Positions 42,898 to 51,378 of a DNA stretch of 64,000 nucleotides are shown here, piece after piece; position 1 is the first letter of the stretch; the number at the start of each line of letters is the position of its first letter. The notes below the pieces were generated by a model. It saw nothing but the letters and a program-made list of their open reading frames with translations. It ran no database searches and was not told the origin of the DNA. A program made the position numbers and the translations under genes. The DNA comes from Haloarcula mannanilytica (GTDB taxonomy: Archaea > Halobacteriota > Halobacteria > Halobacteriales > Haloarculaceae): assembly GCF_005406125.1 (NCBI RefSeq), contig NZ_BIXZ01000004.1, forward strand, positions 1 to 64,000, given 5' to 3'.

Positions 42898-43538
42898 CGC
42901 GCGTGAAAATCTGTGGCGTGACGGGCGGTAAGGACCGCGACGCTGTCGTCGCGGCTGGCGCTGACGCGGTCGGCGTCATCCACGGCGTCCCGGTCGACAC
43001 GCCCCGCGAAGTCGACGAGGCCACCGCCGAGACGCTCGTCGACGGCGTCCCGCCGTTCGTGACGAGCGTGCTGGTGACGATGCCGACGACGGTTCAGGAA
43101 GCCGTCAGGCGCGTGGACAGAATCGAACCGGACGCGGTGCAGGTCCACGACGGGCTCTCGCCGGCGGAACTCGGGGCACTCGACAGCCGCATCACCCAGA
43201 ATATCGTCGCTGTGGTCGAGGCGGATGCGCCGGACATCGAGGACTACGCCGACCACGCCGATGCCCTGCTCGTCGATTCGGTCGCCGCCGACGGCGGCGG
43301 CGGCACCGGCGAGACACACGATTGGGAGCGCACGCGCGACCTTGTCGACTCGCTGGACGTGCCAATCGTGCTGGCCGGCGGACTGACGCCGGAGAACGTC
43401 GCGACGGCCGTCGAGACGGTCGGGCCGTTCGCCGTCGACGTGGCCAGCGGCGTCGAATCCTCGGGCGGGGTGAAAGACCACGACGCCGTCGAGCGGTTCG
43501 TCCGGAACGCCACGCAGGCGTCGGAGGGCGCAGTATGA
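42894..43538 (+). CDS. trpF: phosphoribosylanthranilate isomerase
   Basis: 214 residues in a (beta/alpha)8 barrel. VKICGVTGGKDRDAVVAAGA holds the catalytic Cys region; VAVVEADAPDIEDYADHADA, LLVDSVAADGGGGTGETHDW and VLAGGLTPENVATAVE complete the phosphate-binding loops (ending VDVASGVESSGGVKD). It isomerises PRA to CdRP, step 3. The ATG overlaps the trpD stop, and the stop overlaps the trpE start (ATGA), indicating translational coupling. Confidence 0.95.
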   Translation: MTRVKICGVTGGKDRDAVVAAGADAVGVIHGVPVDTPREVDEATAETLVDGVPPFVTSVLVTMPTTVQEAVRRVDRIEPDAVQVHDGLSPAELGALDSRITQNIVAVVEADAPDIEDYADHADALLVDSVAADGGGGTGETHDWERTRDLVDSLDVPIVLAGGLTPENVATAVETVGPFAVDVASGVESSGGVKDHDAVERFVRNATQASEGAV

Positions 43539-45148
43539 CCCTCGATATTTCCCGCGAGGAATTTGTCAAGCACGCACAGGCCGACCGCCCGGTCGTCGTC
43601 CGCGCCGCCGCGGAACTGAACGTGGATGTGGAGCCATTGACTGCGTACGCGGCCCTGACCGGTCGCACGAGCGACGTGGCCGCAAACGACTACACGTTCC
43701 TGCTGGAAAGCGCCGAGAAGGTCGCCTCCAGCGACCCCGACGGCGCGTTCGCGCCGGAGACCGACGACCGCCACGCCCGCTTCTCTTTCGTCGGCTACGA
43801 CCCGCGCGCCGTCGTTACCGTGACCGGCGAGGAGAGCGAGGTCGAGGCCTTCGACGACCGCTACGCCGACCTCGTGACGACCGAGGGCGGCGATGTGGTC
43901 GACGACCTCCGGGCGGCGATGCCCGACGTGGCGCTGCGGAACTTCCCGGCGATGGACCGCCAGCATCTCGAAGGCGGCCTCGTCGGCTTCCTCTCGTATG
44001 ACGCCGTCTACGACCTCTGGCTCGACGAGGTGGGTCTGGACCGCCCGGACTCGCGGTTCCCCGATGCCCAGTTCGTCCTGACTACGTCGACGGTCCGCTT
44101 CGACCACGTCGAGGAGACCGTCTCGCTGGTGTTTACCCCTGTCATCAGACAGGACGAGGACGCCGGCGACCGGTACGACGAACTGGTCGCCGAGGCCGAG
44201 CGCGTTGAGGACGTGCTCTCGGATCTGGCTCCGCTTTCGACTGGCGGTTTCCGCCGTGAGGACGAAAATGCCGGGCCCCAAGACGAATACGAGGACGCCG
44301 TCGAGCGCGCCAAGGAGTACGTCCTCTCAGGTGACATCTACCAGGGCGTCATCTCCCGGACGCGGGAGCTGTACGGCGAGGTCGACCCGCTGGGCTTCTA
44401 CGAGGCGCTCCGGGCGGTGAACCCCTCTCCGTATATGTACCTGCTGGGCTACGACGACCTGACGATTGTCGGTGCAAGTCCCGAGACGCTGGTCTCGGTC
44501 GCCGGTGACCACGTCGTATCCAACCCCATCGCGGGGACGTGCCCGCGCGGGAACTCGCCCGTCGAGGACCGCCGCCTCGCCGGCGAGATGCTCGCCGACG
44601 GCAAGGAACGGGCCGAACACACGATGCTCGTCGACCTGGCGCGCAACGACGTACGCCGGGTCGCCGAGGCTGGCAGCGTCCGCGTTCCGGAGTTCATGAA
44701 CGTCCTCAAGTACAGCCACGTCCAGCACATCGAGTCCACAGTGACGGGGCGACTGGCCGCGGACAAGGACGCCTTCGACGCCGCCCGTGCGACGTTCCCG
44801 GCGGGGACGCTCTCGGGCGCGCCGAAGATCCGCGCCATGGAGATCATCGACGAACTCGAACGCTCGCCGCGTGGCCCCTACGGCGGCGGCGTCGGCTACT
44901 TCGACTGGGACGGCGACACTGATTTCGCTATCGTGATCCGCTCGGCGACGGTCGAAGACGAGGGCGACCGGGACCGCATCACCGTCCAGGCCGGGGCCGG
45001 CATCGTCGCGGATTCGGACCCCGAAAGCGAGTACATCGAGACCGAGCAGAAGATGGACGGCGTGCTGACGGCGCTTGAGCGGATTGAGGACGAGGGCGAC
45101 CAGTCGTCCGCTGATGCCGACGCCGATCCCGAGGAGGTGGCCCGATGA
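43535..45148 (+). CDS. trpE: anthranilate synthase component I
   Basis: 537 residues from ATG 43,535. The frame opens upstream (43,322), but that part overlaps trpF in another frame and is not conserved. An N-terminal tryptophan-binding LLES motif (YTFLLESAEKVASS) suggests feedback inhibition. The chorismate domain has VLSGDIYQGVISRTRELYGE, SPYMYLLGYDDLTIVGASPE, GTCPRGNSP, DLARNDVRRVAEAG, AGTLSGAPKIRAMEIIDELE and QAGAGIVADSDPESEY. It converts chorismate to anthranilate using ammonia supplied by TrpG, encoded next. Confidence 0.96.
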   Translation: MTLDISREEFVKHAQADRPVVVRAAAELNVDVEPLTAYAALTGRTSDVAANDYTFLLESAEKVASSDPDGAFAPETDDRHARFSFVGYDPRAVVTVTGEESEVEAFDDRYADLVTTEGGDVVDDLRAAMPDVALRNFPAMDRQHLEGGLVGFLSYDAVYDLWLDEVGLDRPDSRFPDAQFVLTTSTVRFDHVEETVSLVFTPVIRQDEDAGDRYDELVAEAERVEDVLSDLAPLSTGGFRREDENAGPQDEYEDAVERAKEYVLSGDIYQGVISRTRELYGEVDPLGFYEALRAVNPSPYMYLLGYDDLTIVGASPETLVSVAGDHVVSNPIAGTCPRGNSPVEDRRLAGEMLADGKERAEHTMLVDLARNDVRRVAEAGSVRVPEFMNVLKYSHVQHIESTVTGRLAADKDAFDAARATFPAGTLSGAPKIRAMEIIDELERSPRGPYGGGVGYFDWDGDTDFAIVIRSATVEDEGDRDRITVQAGAGIVADSDPESEYIETEQKMDGVLTALERIEDEGDQSSADADADPEEVAR

Positions 45149-45768
45149 GCACGTCACAGCCGGCCGGCGAGGCCGCCGTCAGGGACGACCTGCGGGTCCT
45201 GTTCGTGGACAACTTCGACTCCTTTACCTACAACCTCGTCGAGTACGTGTCCGAACACGCCGAAACTGAAGTCGTCCGGAACACGGCGTCACTCGACGAT
45301 GTCGAGGCGTTCGACCCGGACGCGATTGTGCTCTCGCCCGGCCCTGGTCATCCAAAGAACGAGCGGGATGTCGGTGTCACGCTGGACGTGCTCCGGGAGG
45401 TCAGCCCCGACGTGCCGACGCTGGGCGTCTGCCTTGGCCTCGAATCGGCGGTGTACGCTTATGGCGGCACAATCGGCCGCGCGCCGGAACCGATTCACGG
45501 CAAAGCGTTCCCCATCGACCACGACGAGAAAGGCGTCTTCGCGGGCCTCGAACAGGGGTTCCAGGGCGGGCGCTACCACTCACTCATCGCCGAAGACGTT
45601 CCCGACGAGTTCGTCGTCAGCGCAACCACAGAAACTGAGGACGGCACGGAGCTGGTGATGGGCGTCCGCCACCGTGAGCACCCCATCGAAGCTGTGCAGT
45701 TCCATCCGGAGTCGGTCCTGACCGCGGTCGGCCACGACGTGATCCGGAACTTCCTCGCCGGGCTCTAA
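45145..45768 (+). CDS. trpG: anthranilate synthase glutamine amidotransferase component
   Basis: 207 residues, class I amidotransferase. VDNFDSFTYNLVEY opens it. Cys96 in LGVCLGLES is the nucleophile and FHPESVL (His187, Glu189) completes the triad. GGRYHSLIAE is the further substrate-binding segment. The usual ...CLGHQ after the cysteine is CLGLE here, a departure at the position that normally holds His-Gln; I cannot say if it alters activity. It couples to trpE by a four-base overlap and ends convergent with the small membrane gene. Confidence 0.93.
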   Translation: MSTSQPAGEAAVRDDLRVLFVDNFDSFTYNLVEYVSEHAETEVVRNTASLDDVEAFDPDAIVLSPGPGHPKNERDVGVTLDVLREVSPDVPTLGVCLGLESAVYAYGGTIGRAPEPIHGKAFPIDHDEKGVFAGLEQGFQGGRYHSLIAEDVPDEFVVSATTETEDGTELVMGVRHREHPIEAVQFHPESVLTAVGHDVIRNFLAGL

Positions 45769-45953
45769 AGAACCTGGAAACCCAGCATTCCCAGCAGCCA
45801 GAGCACAGCGACGGCGATAATAGCGATGATGACGAGCCGCCACGCCACTTTCATGACGAGTCGACCGACAAGCAGTACGACGGCGATTGCCAGCAGACCG
45901 ACGAGTAACGCCGGCAGTGACGGGAGCGCCCCGAGCTGGAGGAGTGGCAACAT
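45765..45953 (-). CDS. small hydrophobic membrane protein
   Basis: 62 residues from ATG 45,953 (MLPLLQLGALPSLPALLVGL); a longer version from ATG 46,016 adds 21 residues. Two membrane helices: LVGLLAIAVVLLVGRLV and ALVIIAIIAVAVLWLLGML-like (VIIAIIAVAVLWLLGMLG). Convergent with trpG, sharing four bases. No family recognised; similar tiny two-helix proteins are frequent in haloarchaea. Confidence 0.6.
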   Translation of the reverse strand: MLPLLQLGALPSLPALLVGLLAIAVVLLVGRLVMKVAWRLVIIAIIAVAVLWLLGMLGFQVL

Positions 45954-46037
45954 AGTACAAATAGGAATGCCCACGGGGAAATACTTCGTGGCCACGTTCG
46001 CCAAAGATTCAAACATATCGGCGTGCTAACTACTGGC

Positions 46038-46238
46038 ATGAGCGTAGCCGGACTGTGTGAACTCTGTGAACGCCCCGACGTGGACCACAACTGCGACAGG
46101 TGTGGACGGCTCGTCTGTGACCGCCACTGGGACGACGACACCGGCATGTGCGTCGAGTGTGGCGCGGAGGTCGGCCGGCCGAGCGACCGCGTCCCGTCAG
46201 AAAATATGCCCGACGGCGTGGATACGTACCGGTTTTGA
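46038..46238 (+). CDS. small zinc-binding protein
   Basis: 66 residues from ATG 46,038 (MSVAGLCELCERPDVDHNCD). Nine cysteines and histidines are arranged CELC..C..H.C..C..C..H..C.EC, as in HIT- or B-box-type double zinc folds, and it ends VGRPSDRVPS with an acidic tail. It may bind nucleic acid or protein. It is convergent with pyrF. A longer frame from ATG 46,023 adds MLTTG. Confidence 0.65.
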   Translation: MSVAGLCELCERPDVDHNCDRCGRLVCDRHWDDDTGMCVECGAEVGRPSDRVPSENMPDGVDTYRF

Positions 46239-47072
46239 TTAGCGGAACTGATTCAACCGCTCTTTGAGCTGTTTTGCCGACTGCCCGGCGGCCTTGAAGA
46301 ACGCGTCGCCGGAGTCGTCGCGGCGCGTGTCGGCGTCTTCGCCGGCGAAGATGATACCCCGGGAAGAGTTGACGAGGCCGACGCCGTCCGCGAGGCCGTG
46401 TTCGACCGCCGCTTCGGCGTCGCCACCCTGTGCACCGACGCCGGGGACGAGAAACGGGATGTCCGGGACTAGCTCGCGGATTTCTTCGAGTTCGTCGGGG
46501 TTGGTCGCGCCGACGACCAGCCCGACGTTGCCGTTCCCGTTCCAGAGGTCCGCGAGGTGGACCACGCGCTCGTATAGCTTCTCGCCGGAGGCCAGTTCGA
46601 GGTCCTGGAGGTCCTCGCCGCCGGGATTGGATGTCCGCCCGAGGACGAACACGCCCTTATCTGCGCGCTGGAGGAACGGCTCAAGCGAGTCCCGCCCGAG
46701 GAATGGGTTGACCGTGATGGCGTCGGCCGCCGGCCCCTCATCGTCATCAAGTATCTGGGCGTACTGTCGTGCGGTGTTGCCGATGTCGCCCCGCTTGGCG
46801 TCCAGCAGCACGGGTACGTCCTTCCCGTGTGCGTACGCGATGGTCTCCTGCAGCGAGCGCCAGCCGTCGGGGTCCTCGTAGAAGGCGGCGTTTGGCTTGT
46901 AGCAGGCGGCGTGCTCGTGGGTCGCGTCGATGATGCGGCGGTTGAACTGCCAGCGCGGCAGGTCGGCGTCCCGCACGCTGTCCGGGAGGCGGGCGGGGTC
47001 CGGGTCGAGCCCGACCGACACCACGCTGTCGGCGGCCGCGATGCGGTCCGCGAGACGGTCGAAGAAGTGCAT
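46239..47072 (-). CDS. pyrF: orotidine 5'-phosphate decarboxylase
   Basis: 277 residues of the long (bacterial type 2-like) group: MHFFDRLADRIAAADSVVSV, YKPNAAFYEDPDGWRSL, LLDAKRGDIGNTARQYAQIL with the catalytic Lys-Asp pair, and NPFLGRDSLEPFLQ. GAQGGDAEAAV and VNSSRGIIFAGE form the phosphate-binding end. It makes UMP, the last step of pyrimidine synthesis. No other pyr gene is near. A GC-rich leader precedes it. Confidence 0.95.
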   Translation of the reverse strand: MHFFDRLADRIAAADSVVSVGLDPDPARLPDSVRDADLPRWQFNRRIIDATHEHAACYKPNAAFYEDPDGWRSLQETIAYAHGKDVPVLLDAKRGDIGNTARQYAQILDDDEGPAADAITVNPFLGRDSLEPFLQRADKGVFVLGRTSNPGGEDLQDLELASGEKLYERVVHLADLWNGNGNVGLVVGATNPDELEEIRELVPDIPFLVPGVGAQGGDAEAAVEHGLADGVGLVNSSRGIIFAGEDADTRRDDSGDAFFKAAGQSAKQLKERLNQFR

Positions 47073-47191
47073 AGATACTGCGCCGGCTAGCAGCGATACA
47101 AGCGTTTCCCTCTGGCGTCGCCCGCTACAGCAGAATCACATCTGATACTCCGGCCCCCTGGCTATTTCACAGCGCGGGCGCAAGACCGCTC

Positions 47192-47674
47192 ATGGACCGC
47201 TTCATGGATGTCGGCCACGTGGCCGAGACGCTCCCAGATTTGAGCGATGCGCTGGAAGACCCACGGCTCCGACAGTTCGGGCTTGTCGGCGGTGTCGCGC
47301 TCGTCGCCGTCGGCGCGCTGTTGTCGCTCGCGCCCGCGTCCGGACAGTGGCTGTTCTGGTCGTCCGCCGTCGCCGCGACGCTCGTGTTCATCGGCGTCCC
47401 GCTGCTGTGTCTCGGCCTCGCCGCGCCCGACCCGGACCAAGGGTCGCTGTTCCACCTCGGAATCGACCTGTCGGCGACACAGCGCCGGGCCGTCGCGCTT
47501 GGCTCGCTTTGTATCACCATGACACCGATTGTCCTCGCCGCCGGGACGCCGCTTGGACTCCCGACGCTGGTGCTTGCTATCGCCGCCACGATGTCTGTGG
47601 TCGGCTCCGTCCTCATCCTCACCGGGTTCGTCGCGTGGACATCTGCAGCGATCGCCGAGCCGAGTCGTCACTAG
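47192..47674 (+). CDS. four-helix membrane protein, unknown function
   Basis: 160 residues. A soluble N-terminus, then four hydrophobic spans: LVGGVALVAVGALLSLAPAS, WLFWSSAVAATLVFIGVPLL, AVALGSLCITMTPIVLAAGT and LPTLVLAIAATMSVVGSVLI. It is the DUF-type membrane protein found singly in haloarchaeal chromosomes. No motif identifies a transported substrate. It is convergent with the DUF2240-type pair. Confidence 0.6.
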   Translation: MDRFMDVGHVAETLPDLSDALEDPRLRQFGLVGGVALVAVGALLSLAPASGQWLFWSSAVAATLVFIGVPLLCLGLAAPDPDQGSLFHLGIDLSATQRRAVALGSLCITMTPIVLAAGTPLGLPTLVLAIAATMSVVGSVLILTGFVAWTSAAIAEPSRH

Positions 47675-47724
47675 CCGCAAACCGAAGCCTCCGCCACGCA
47701 GTTCTCCCGGTCAGAAAAACCACC

Positions 47725-48069
47725 CTACTCCGAGAGTGTCTGCTCCAGTACGTCGACCGCGGCTTTCACCGCCGCACCGCTGTGTGCAACGACGGTCGTC
47801 CCGTCGACGGAGAGGTCATCACGCTCCGGGACACCCGCCGGCTCCTGTTCTAGAATTAGTCGGGCCGTCTCCGGTGTCACCTCGACGACGGCTACCTCGG
47901 TGTCGTCGGCTGTCACTCGGTAGGCGAAGGCTCCATCCGGCGTCGGTTCCACGTCCCTGTCGGCATCGACGACAGAAACATCGGAGAGTGGCCCGCGCTG
48001 GAGCCCGGTCAGTTCCGAGGCGAGTAGCTGTCCGATGCGCCGGCCGTCAGCAATCCTGTCTTTCACCAT
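47725..48069 (-). CDS. small alpha/beta protein, unknown function
   Basis: 114 residues. A first helix (MVKDRIADGRRIGQLLASEL) is followed by alternating strands (DVSVVDADRDVEPTPDG, EVAVVEVTPETARLILEQE) and a terminal helix GAAVKAAVDVLEQTLSE. It follows the DUF2240-like gene with a one-base TGATG overlap, so both are co-translated. Function unknown. Confidence 0.6.
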   Translation of the reverse strand: MVKDRIADGRRIGQLLASELTGLQRGPLSDVSVVDADRDVEPTPDGAFAYRVTADDTEVAVVEVTPETARLILEQEPAGVPERDDLSVDGTTVVAHSGAAVKAAVDVLEQTLSE

Positions 48070-48509
48070 CAGAGGTCCTCCCGAACGTCCGCGGCGATGT
48101 CGTCCACAGCAATGTCTTCACTCCGTGCGTACACGACGGCCGCGGCCTCAAGCGTCACGCCGATGTCGGACTGGAGGGCGTTGATACCGGCGACGGCGGT
48201 CTGCTTCTCGATGCCGGCCTCGACGACCGCATCGAGCACCCGCTCGAACGTCGACCGCGACTGGAGGATCTCCTCGCCCGGCGTGAACCCGTCGGGAATG
48301 TCGGTGTGTGTCGCGTCGAAGGCGACGACCAGGTCGTCGTCGTCTCGCTCGACTAACCCCTCGCTCGCGGCCACGTCGACTAACGTCTTGGCCTGGTCTG
48401 GCGAGAACCAGTTCCGGTCCAGCGAGAGCGCAACGACGAACTCGCTTTCCGCCATCCGGTCGGTCCCGCGCTGACGGAAGGGTGCGGCGACGGCCGTCTT
48501 CAGACTCAT
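48069..48509 (-). CDS. DUF2240 family protein
   Basis: 146 residues from ATG 48,509 (MSLKTAVAAPFRQRG). It contains the archaeal DUF2240 pattern FVVALSLDRNWFSPDQAKTL, then VDVAASEGLVERDDDDLVVA, and a helical C-terminus with AVAGINALQSDIGVTLEAAA and VVYARSEDIAVDDI. The first part is wHTH-like. It is probably a nucleic-acid-binding or regulatory protein. Translationally coupled to the downstream small gene. Divergent from the S8e gene, which starts 91 bases away. Confidence 0.7.
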   Translation of the reverse strand: MSLKTAVAAPFRQRGTDRMAESEFVVALSLDRNWFSPDQAKTLVDVAASEGLVERDDDDLVVAFDATHTDIPDGFTPGEEILQSRSTFERVLDAVVEAGIEKQTAVAGINALQSDIGVTLEAAAVVYARSEDIAVDDIAADVREDL

Positions 48510-48599
48510 CGTCAGCACAACCGGTCGGCGCGGGGGTAACGATTTCGATGGCGAGTCGGCATCGAACGGTTCAAGTAGCCGCTGGGTCTTCCTTCCCGT

Positions 48600-48971
48600 A
48601 TGAAAGACCAGGGACGCTCCCCTCGCAAGCGGACAGGCGGCCGCCGACGACCGAACCACAAGAAGAAGAAACACGAACTGGGCAAAGACACCATCGAGGC
48701 CCAGGTCGGCGAACAGCGGCTGAAGACCGTCGACGCCCGCGGCAACACCCAGAAGGTCCGTGCGGTCCAGACCAACGTGGCGAGCATCGCTGACGGCGCG
48801 GAAACCGTCGAAGCGACTATCGAGAACGTCGTCGAGAACCCGTCGAACCCGAACTACGCCCGACGGAACATCATCACGAAAGGCGCAATCATCGAGACCT
48901 CCGAAGGGCGCGCCCGCGTGACCTCCCGTCCCGGACAGCACGGCCAGGTCAACGCCGTGCTGGTCGAGTAA
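48600..48971 (+). CDS. rps8e: 30S ribosomal protein S8e
   Basis: 123 residues starting MKDQGRSPRKRTGGRRRPNH, very basic for a haloarchaeal protein. The S8e core is ELGKDTIEAQVGEQRLKTVD, GNTQKVRAVQTNVASIADGA and NPSNPNYARRNIITKGAII, ending VTSRPGQHGQVNAVLVE. It is a small-subunit protein present in Archaea and eukaryotes only. It is a single gene here, between a DUF2240-like pair and the AbrB-PhoU gene, as often seen for archaeal r-protein loners. Confidence 0.96.
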   Translation: MKDQGRSPRKRTGGRRRPNHKKKKHELGKDTIEAQVGEQRLKTVDARGNTQKVRAVQTNVASIADGAETVEATIENVVENPSNPNYARRNIITKGAIIETSEGRARVTSRPGQHGQVNAVLVE

Positions 48972-49024
48972 CGTAACGAGCGACTGTCTTCTCAAAACGT
49001 CCTGGGACTACGGAGCGACAGCTA

Positions 49025-50023
49025 TCAGGGTCGTGGCGCGGCTTTCTGCAGCGCGCTCTCGGCGATGTTGCCACCGTAGTCTGCGGTCCGGGACAGCGAG
49101 TCGACGACGCGGCCGAGCAACTGCGCGCTCTGTGGGTCGAGGTCCCTGACCTTCCCGTCGACCTCGCGGGCCGTTTCGTCCACGTCGGGAATCCGGGCGC
49201 GGGCCTCGTTCGCTAATTCGACGGCCTCGTCGTTGTCGTCGGCCAACAGGGCGTCCATTGCCGTTTCGGGAACCGACGTGGCCTCGGCTTCCAGTTGGTC
49301 GAGCAGATCGGCGGTTTCACCGGTGATCTCACCGATCTCCTGGGAAAGACTGGCGATTTTGGTGGCGTGGTCGGCGATACGCTCTAGCTGGCGGGCGCTT
49401 GACTGATAGTCGAACACCGTCTCGCGTGGGAAGCCGATTTCGTTGGCGGCCGTCGGGTTCCGCAGGACGGTGCGGAACACGCGCGAAACCATGTACCAGA
49501 GCCGGTCCACGTCGTCATCGCGCTGTATCACGTCTGTTGCGAGGTCGCTGTCGTCCTCGATGAGCGCCTCGACGGCGTCGGAAAGCATCGTCAGTGACAC
49601 GAGTCGCATGCGCGTGATGGCGTTGAGAACCGATAGCTCCGACGAATCAAGTAGGTCCTGCAGCACGACCCGGTCAGCCGTCTCCTCGATCATTTCCAGG
49701 CCGACAAGTCCCTGTGTGGCGTCGCGGATGATCCGTCGCTGTTCAGCCGTTATTCGGGGGGCCTCCAGTCTGATGATGTCGAAGCCGCTGACGTACATCG
49801 TCATTACTGCCCGCGTGAGTTCGTGTTTGTTTTCGAACCCGGTCACGTCAAGCGTACCCTCGACGTGATCGTCCTCGTGCTGTGGCGAGACCAGGAGCAG
49901 ATCGTCCTCGGCGTAGAATTCGACGATGCTGCCGGTCTCGACACCGTTTTCGGTTGCCCACTCTTTCGGCAACGATACGGTAAACGTAGACCCGCCCGTC
50001 AGCTGTACTTTGCGTGTCTCCAT
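49025..50023 (-). CDS. AbrB-PhoU phosphate uptake regulator
   Basis: 332 residues. The first 45 residues (METRKVQLTGGSTFTVSLPK, EWATENGVETGSIVEF) form a SpoVT/AbrB DNA-binding fold. Two PhoU helical bundles follow, with NEIGFPRETVFDYQSSARQL and ERIADHATKIASLSQEI. The fusion suggests direct control of the divergent pst operon, the two genes sharing a 296-base interval. PhoU bundles sense transporter status in other organisms. This is a second PhoU, distinct from the one at 28,941. Confidence 0.88.
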   Translation of the reverse strand: METRKVQLTGGSTFTVSLPKEWATENGVETGSIVEFYAEDDLLLVSPQHEDDHVEGTLDVTGFENKHELTRAVMTMYVSGFDIIRLEAPRITAEQRRIIRDATQGLVGLEMIEETADRVVLQDLLDSSELSVLNAITRMRLVSLTMLSDAVEALIEDDSDLATDVIQRDDDVDRLWYMVSRVFRTVLRNPTAANEIGFPRETVFDYQSSARQLERIADHATKIASLSQEIGEITGETADLLDQLEAEATSVPETAMDALLADDNDEAVELANEARARIPDVDETAREVDGKVRDLDPQSAQLLGRVVDSLSRTADYGGNIAESALQKAAPRP

Positions 50024-50319
50024 AGTACTAGTAATAAGCGTTTGTGGTGCATAAAAGATGCCCTAACTATATACTACCGGCCGAAAATACGGCATTCTTT
50101 GTCATGTGGCCACAACACAAGGACGTGGCCAACGAGGGCGGACCAGTGATGGAAGCGAGACCCAGTAGTGGCCACTACGACCGGAATACACTCTCAAGAA
50201 ACCCGTTTGACGATGTAGTACGAGTCCGCTCAAATACCTATATATTTCTATATAGTATTTATATCCAGCTATAGGGCTAATAGTAGGGTACTTATCCACT
50301 CTTCATCTCCGTTCACGTG
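50024..50319. promoter_or_regulatory. divergent promoter region, AbrB-PhoU / pst
   Basis: 296 bases. The pst side holds an AT block (50,230-50,270) with a perfect dyad; the phoU side has ATACTATATACTACCGG-like AT near 50,065-50,075. Expect binding sites for the AbrB domain of the regulator and for the general transcription factors. Confidence 0.5.
50238..50255. promoter_or_regulatory. dyad in the pst promoter
   Basis: CTATATA-TTTC-TATATAG, a perfect seven-base inverted repeat with a four-base centre, 65-82 bases before the pstS start. It overlaps a TATA-like element and could bind the adjacent AbrB-PhoU dimer. The AT-rich composition makes chance possible. Confidence 0.45.
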
Positions 50320-51327
50320 ATGACAGATTCACCGACCGGTGGTCTCTCACGTCGTCGTTTTCTGGCAGGGTCCGGCTCGCTTGGGGCACTGGCACTTGCC
50401 GGCTGTGTTCAGAACACGAGACGAGATGGTGATGGCTCCGACAGCAGCGGCTCAGACGGCGGAAGCGGGTCTGATGGGTCCTCGGGCCAAGTCATTATCA
50501 AGGGCAGCAGCACAGTGTTCCCCATCTCAGACACGATGGCTGAGGAGTTCATGTCGGAACACGATGGTGTCAACGTCACGGTGGACTCCACGGGGAGCGG
50601 TGGCGGCTTCAAGAACTGGTTCTGTCCCGGCGACTCCGACATCAATGGGGCCTCTCGCCCCATCACAGACGGCGAGATAGAGCAGTGTTCGAGCAACAAC
50701 GTCGAGCCGGTCGAGTTCGAGATCGCAGGGGACGCGCTGACGGTTGCGGTCAACAACGACGCCGACTGGGTCGACTGCCTGACGTTCGAGGAACTGCGCC
50801 AGATCTGGAGCGAGGGCGGGGTCACGAACTGGTCGGACGTGCGCGACGAGTGGCCTGATATGGAAATCGAACGCTACGGCCCAGCATCGACCTCGGGGAC
50901 GTTCGATTACTTCAACGAGAACGTCGTCGGCGAAGACACCAAACACACGACCGAATACCAGCCCACCGAGGAAGACGAAACCATCGTCCAGGGGATCCGT
51001 GACAACAAGGGCGGCATGGGCTATTTCGGCTTCGCCTACTACAAATCGAACTCCGAGGCTGTGAAAGCCGTCGAAATCAAAAACGGCGACGGCGGTGAGT
51101 GTACGCCGCCCAGCCTGGCAAACGCCAAAGACGGCTCCTACCCGCTGGCCCGGCCACTGTACATCTACGTGGCTGAGTCGGCCCTTCAGGATGAGTCGGT
51201 GTACGAGTTCGTCAAGTTCTACCTCGAACAGGCCGAAACCGATGTGGTGCAGGAGATCGGGTACGTGCCTTCGAGCCCGGAGCAACGCGACAAAAACCTT
51301 GAAAAGCTTGCGGAAATCGCCGGCTAA
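50320..51327 (+). CDS. pstS: phosphate ABC transporter substrate-binding lipoprotein
   Basis: 335 residues. The Tat lipoprotein signal SRRRFLAGSGSLGALALAGC is cut before Cys29. A Ser/Gly-rich linker follows. The PstS domain has QVIIKGSSTVFPISDTMAEE, VDSTGSGGGFKNWFCPGDSD, INGASRPI, RYGPASTSGTFDYFNENVVG, KGGMGYFGFAYYKSNSEA and the phosphate-contact serines. ATG 50,320 (MTDSPTG) is preferred over GTG 50,317, one codon before. It captures phosphate outside the cell for PstC-PstA. First of the pst operon. Confidence 0.93.
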   Translation: MTDSPTGGLSRRRFLAGSGSLGALALAGCVQNTRRDGDGSDSSGSDGGSGSDGSSGQVIIKGSSTVFPISDTMAEEFMSEHDGVNVTVDSTGSGGGFKNWFCPGDSDINGASRPITDGEIEQCSSNNVEPVEFEIAGDALTVAVNNDADWVDCLTFEELRQIWSEGGVTNWSDVRDEWPDMEIERYGPASTSGTFDYFNENVVGEDTKHTTEYQPTEEDETIVQGIRDNKGGMGYFGFAYYKSNSEAVKAVEIKNGDGGECTPPSLANAKDGSYPLARPLYIYVAESALQDESVYEFVKFYLEQAETDVVQEIGYVPSSPEQRDKNLEKLAEIAG

Positions 51328-51378
51328 CCCAGCACGGAATCGGACTATTTACATGGAGAAATTACGAGAGACAACACA

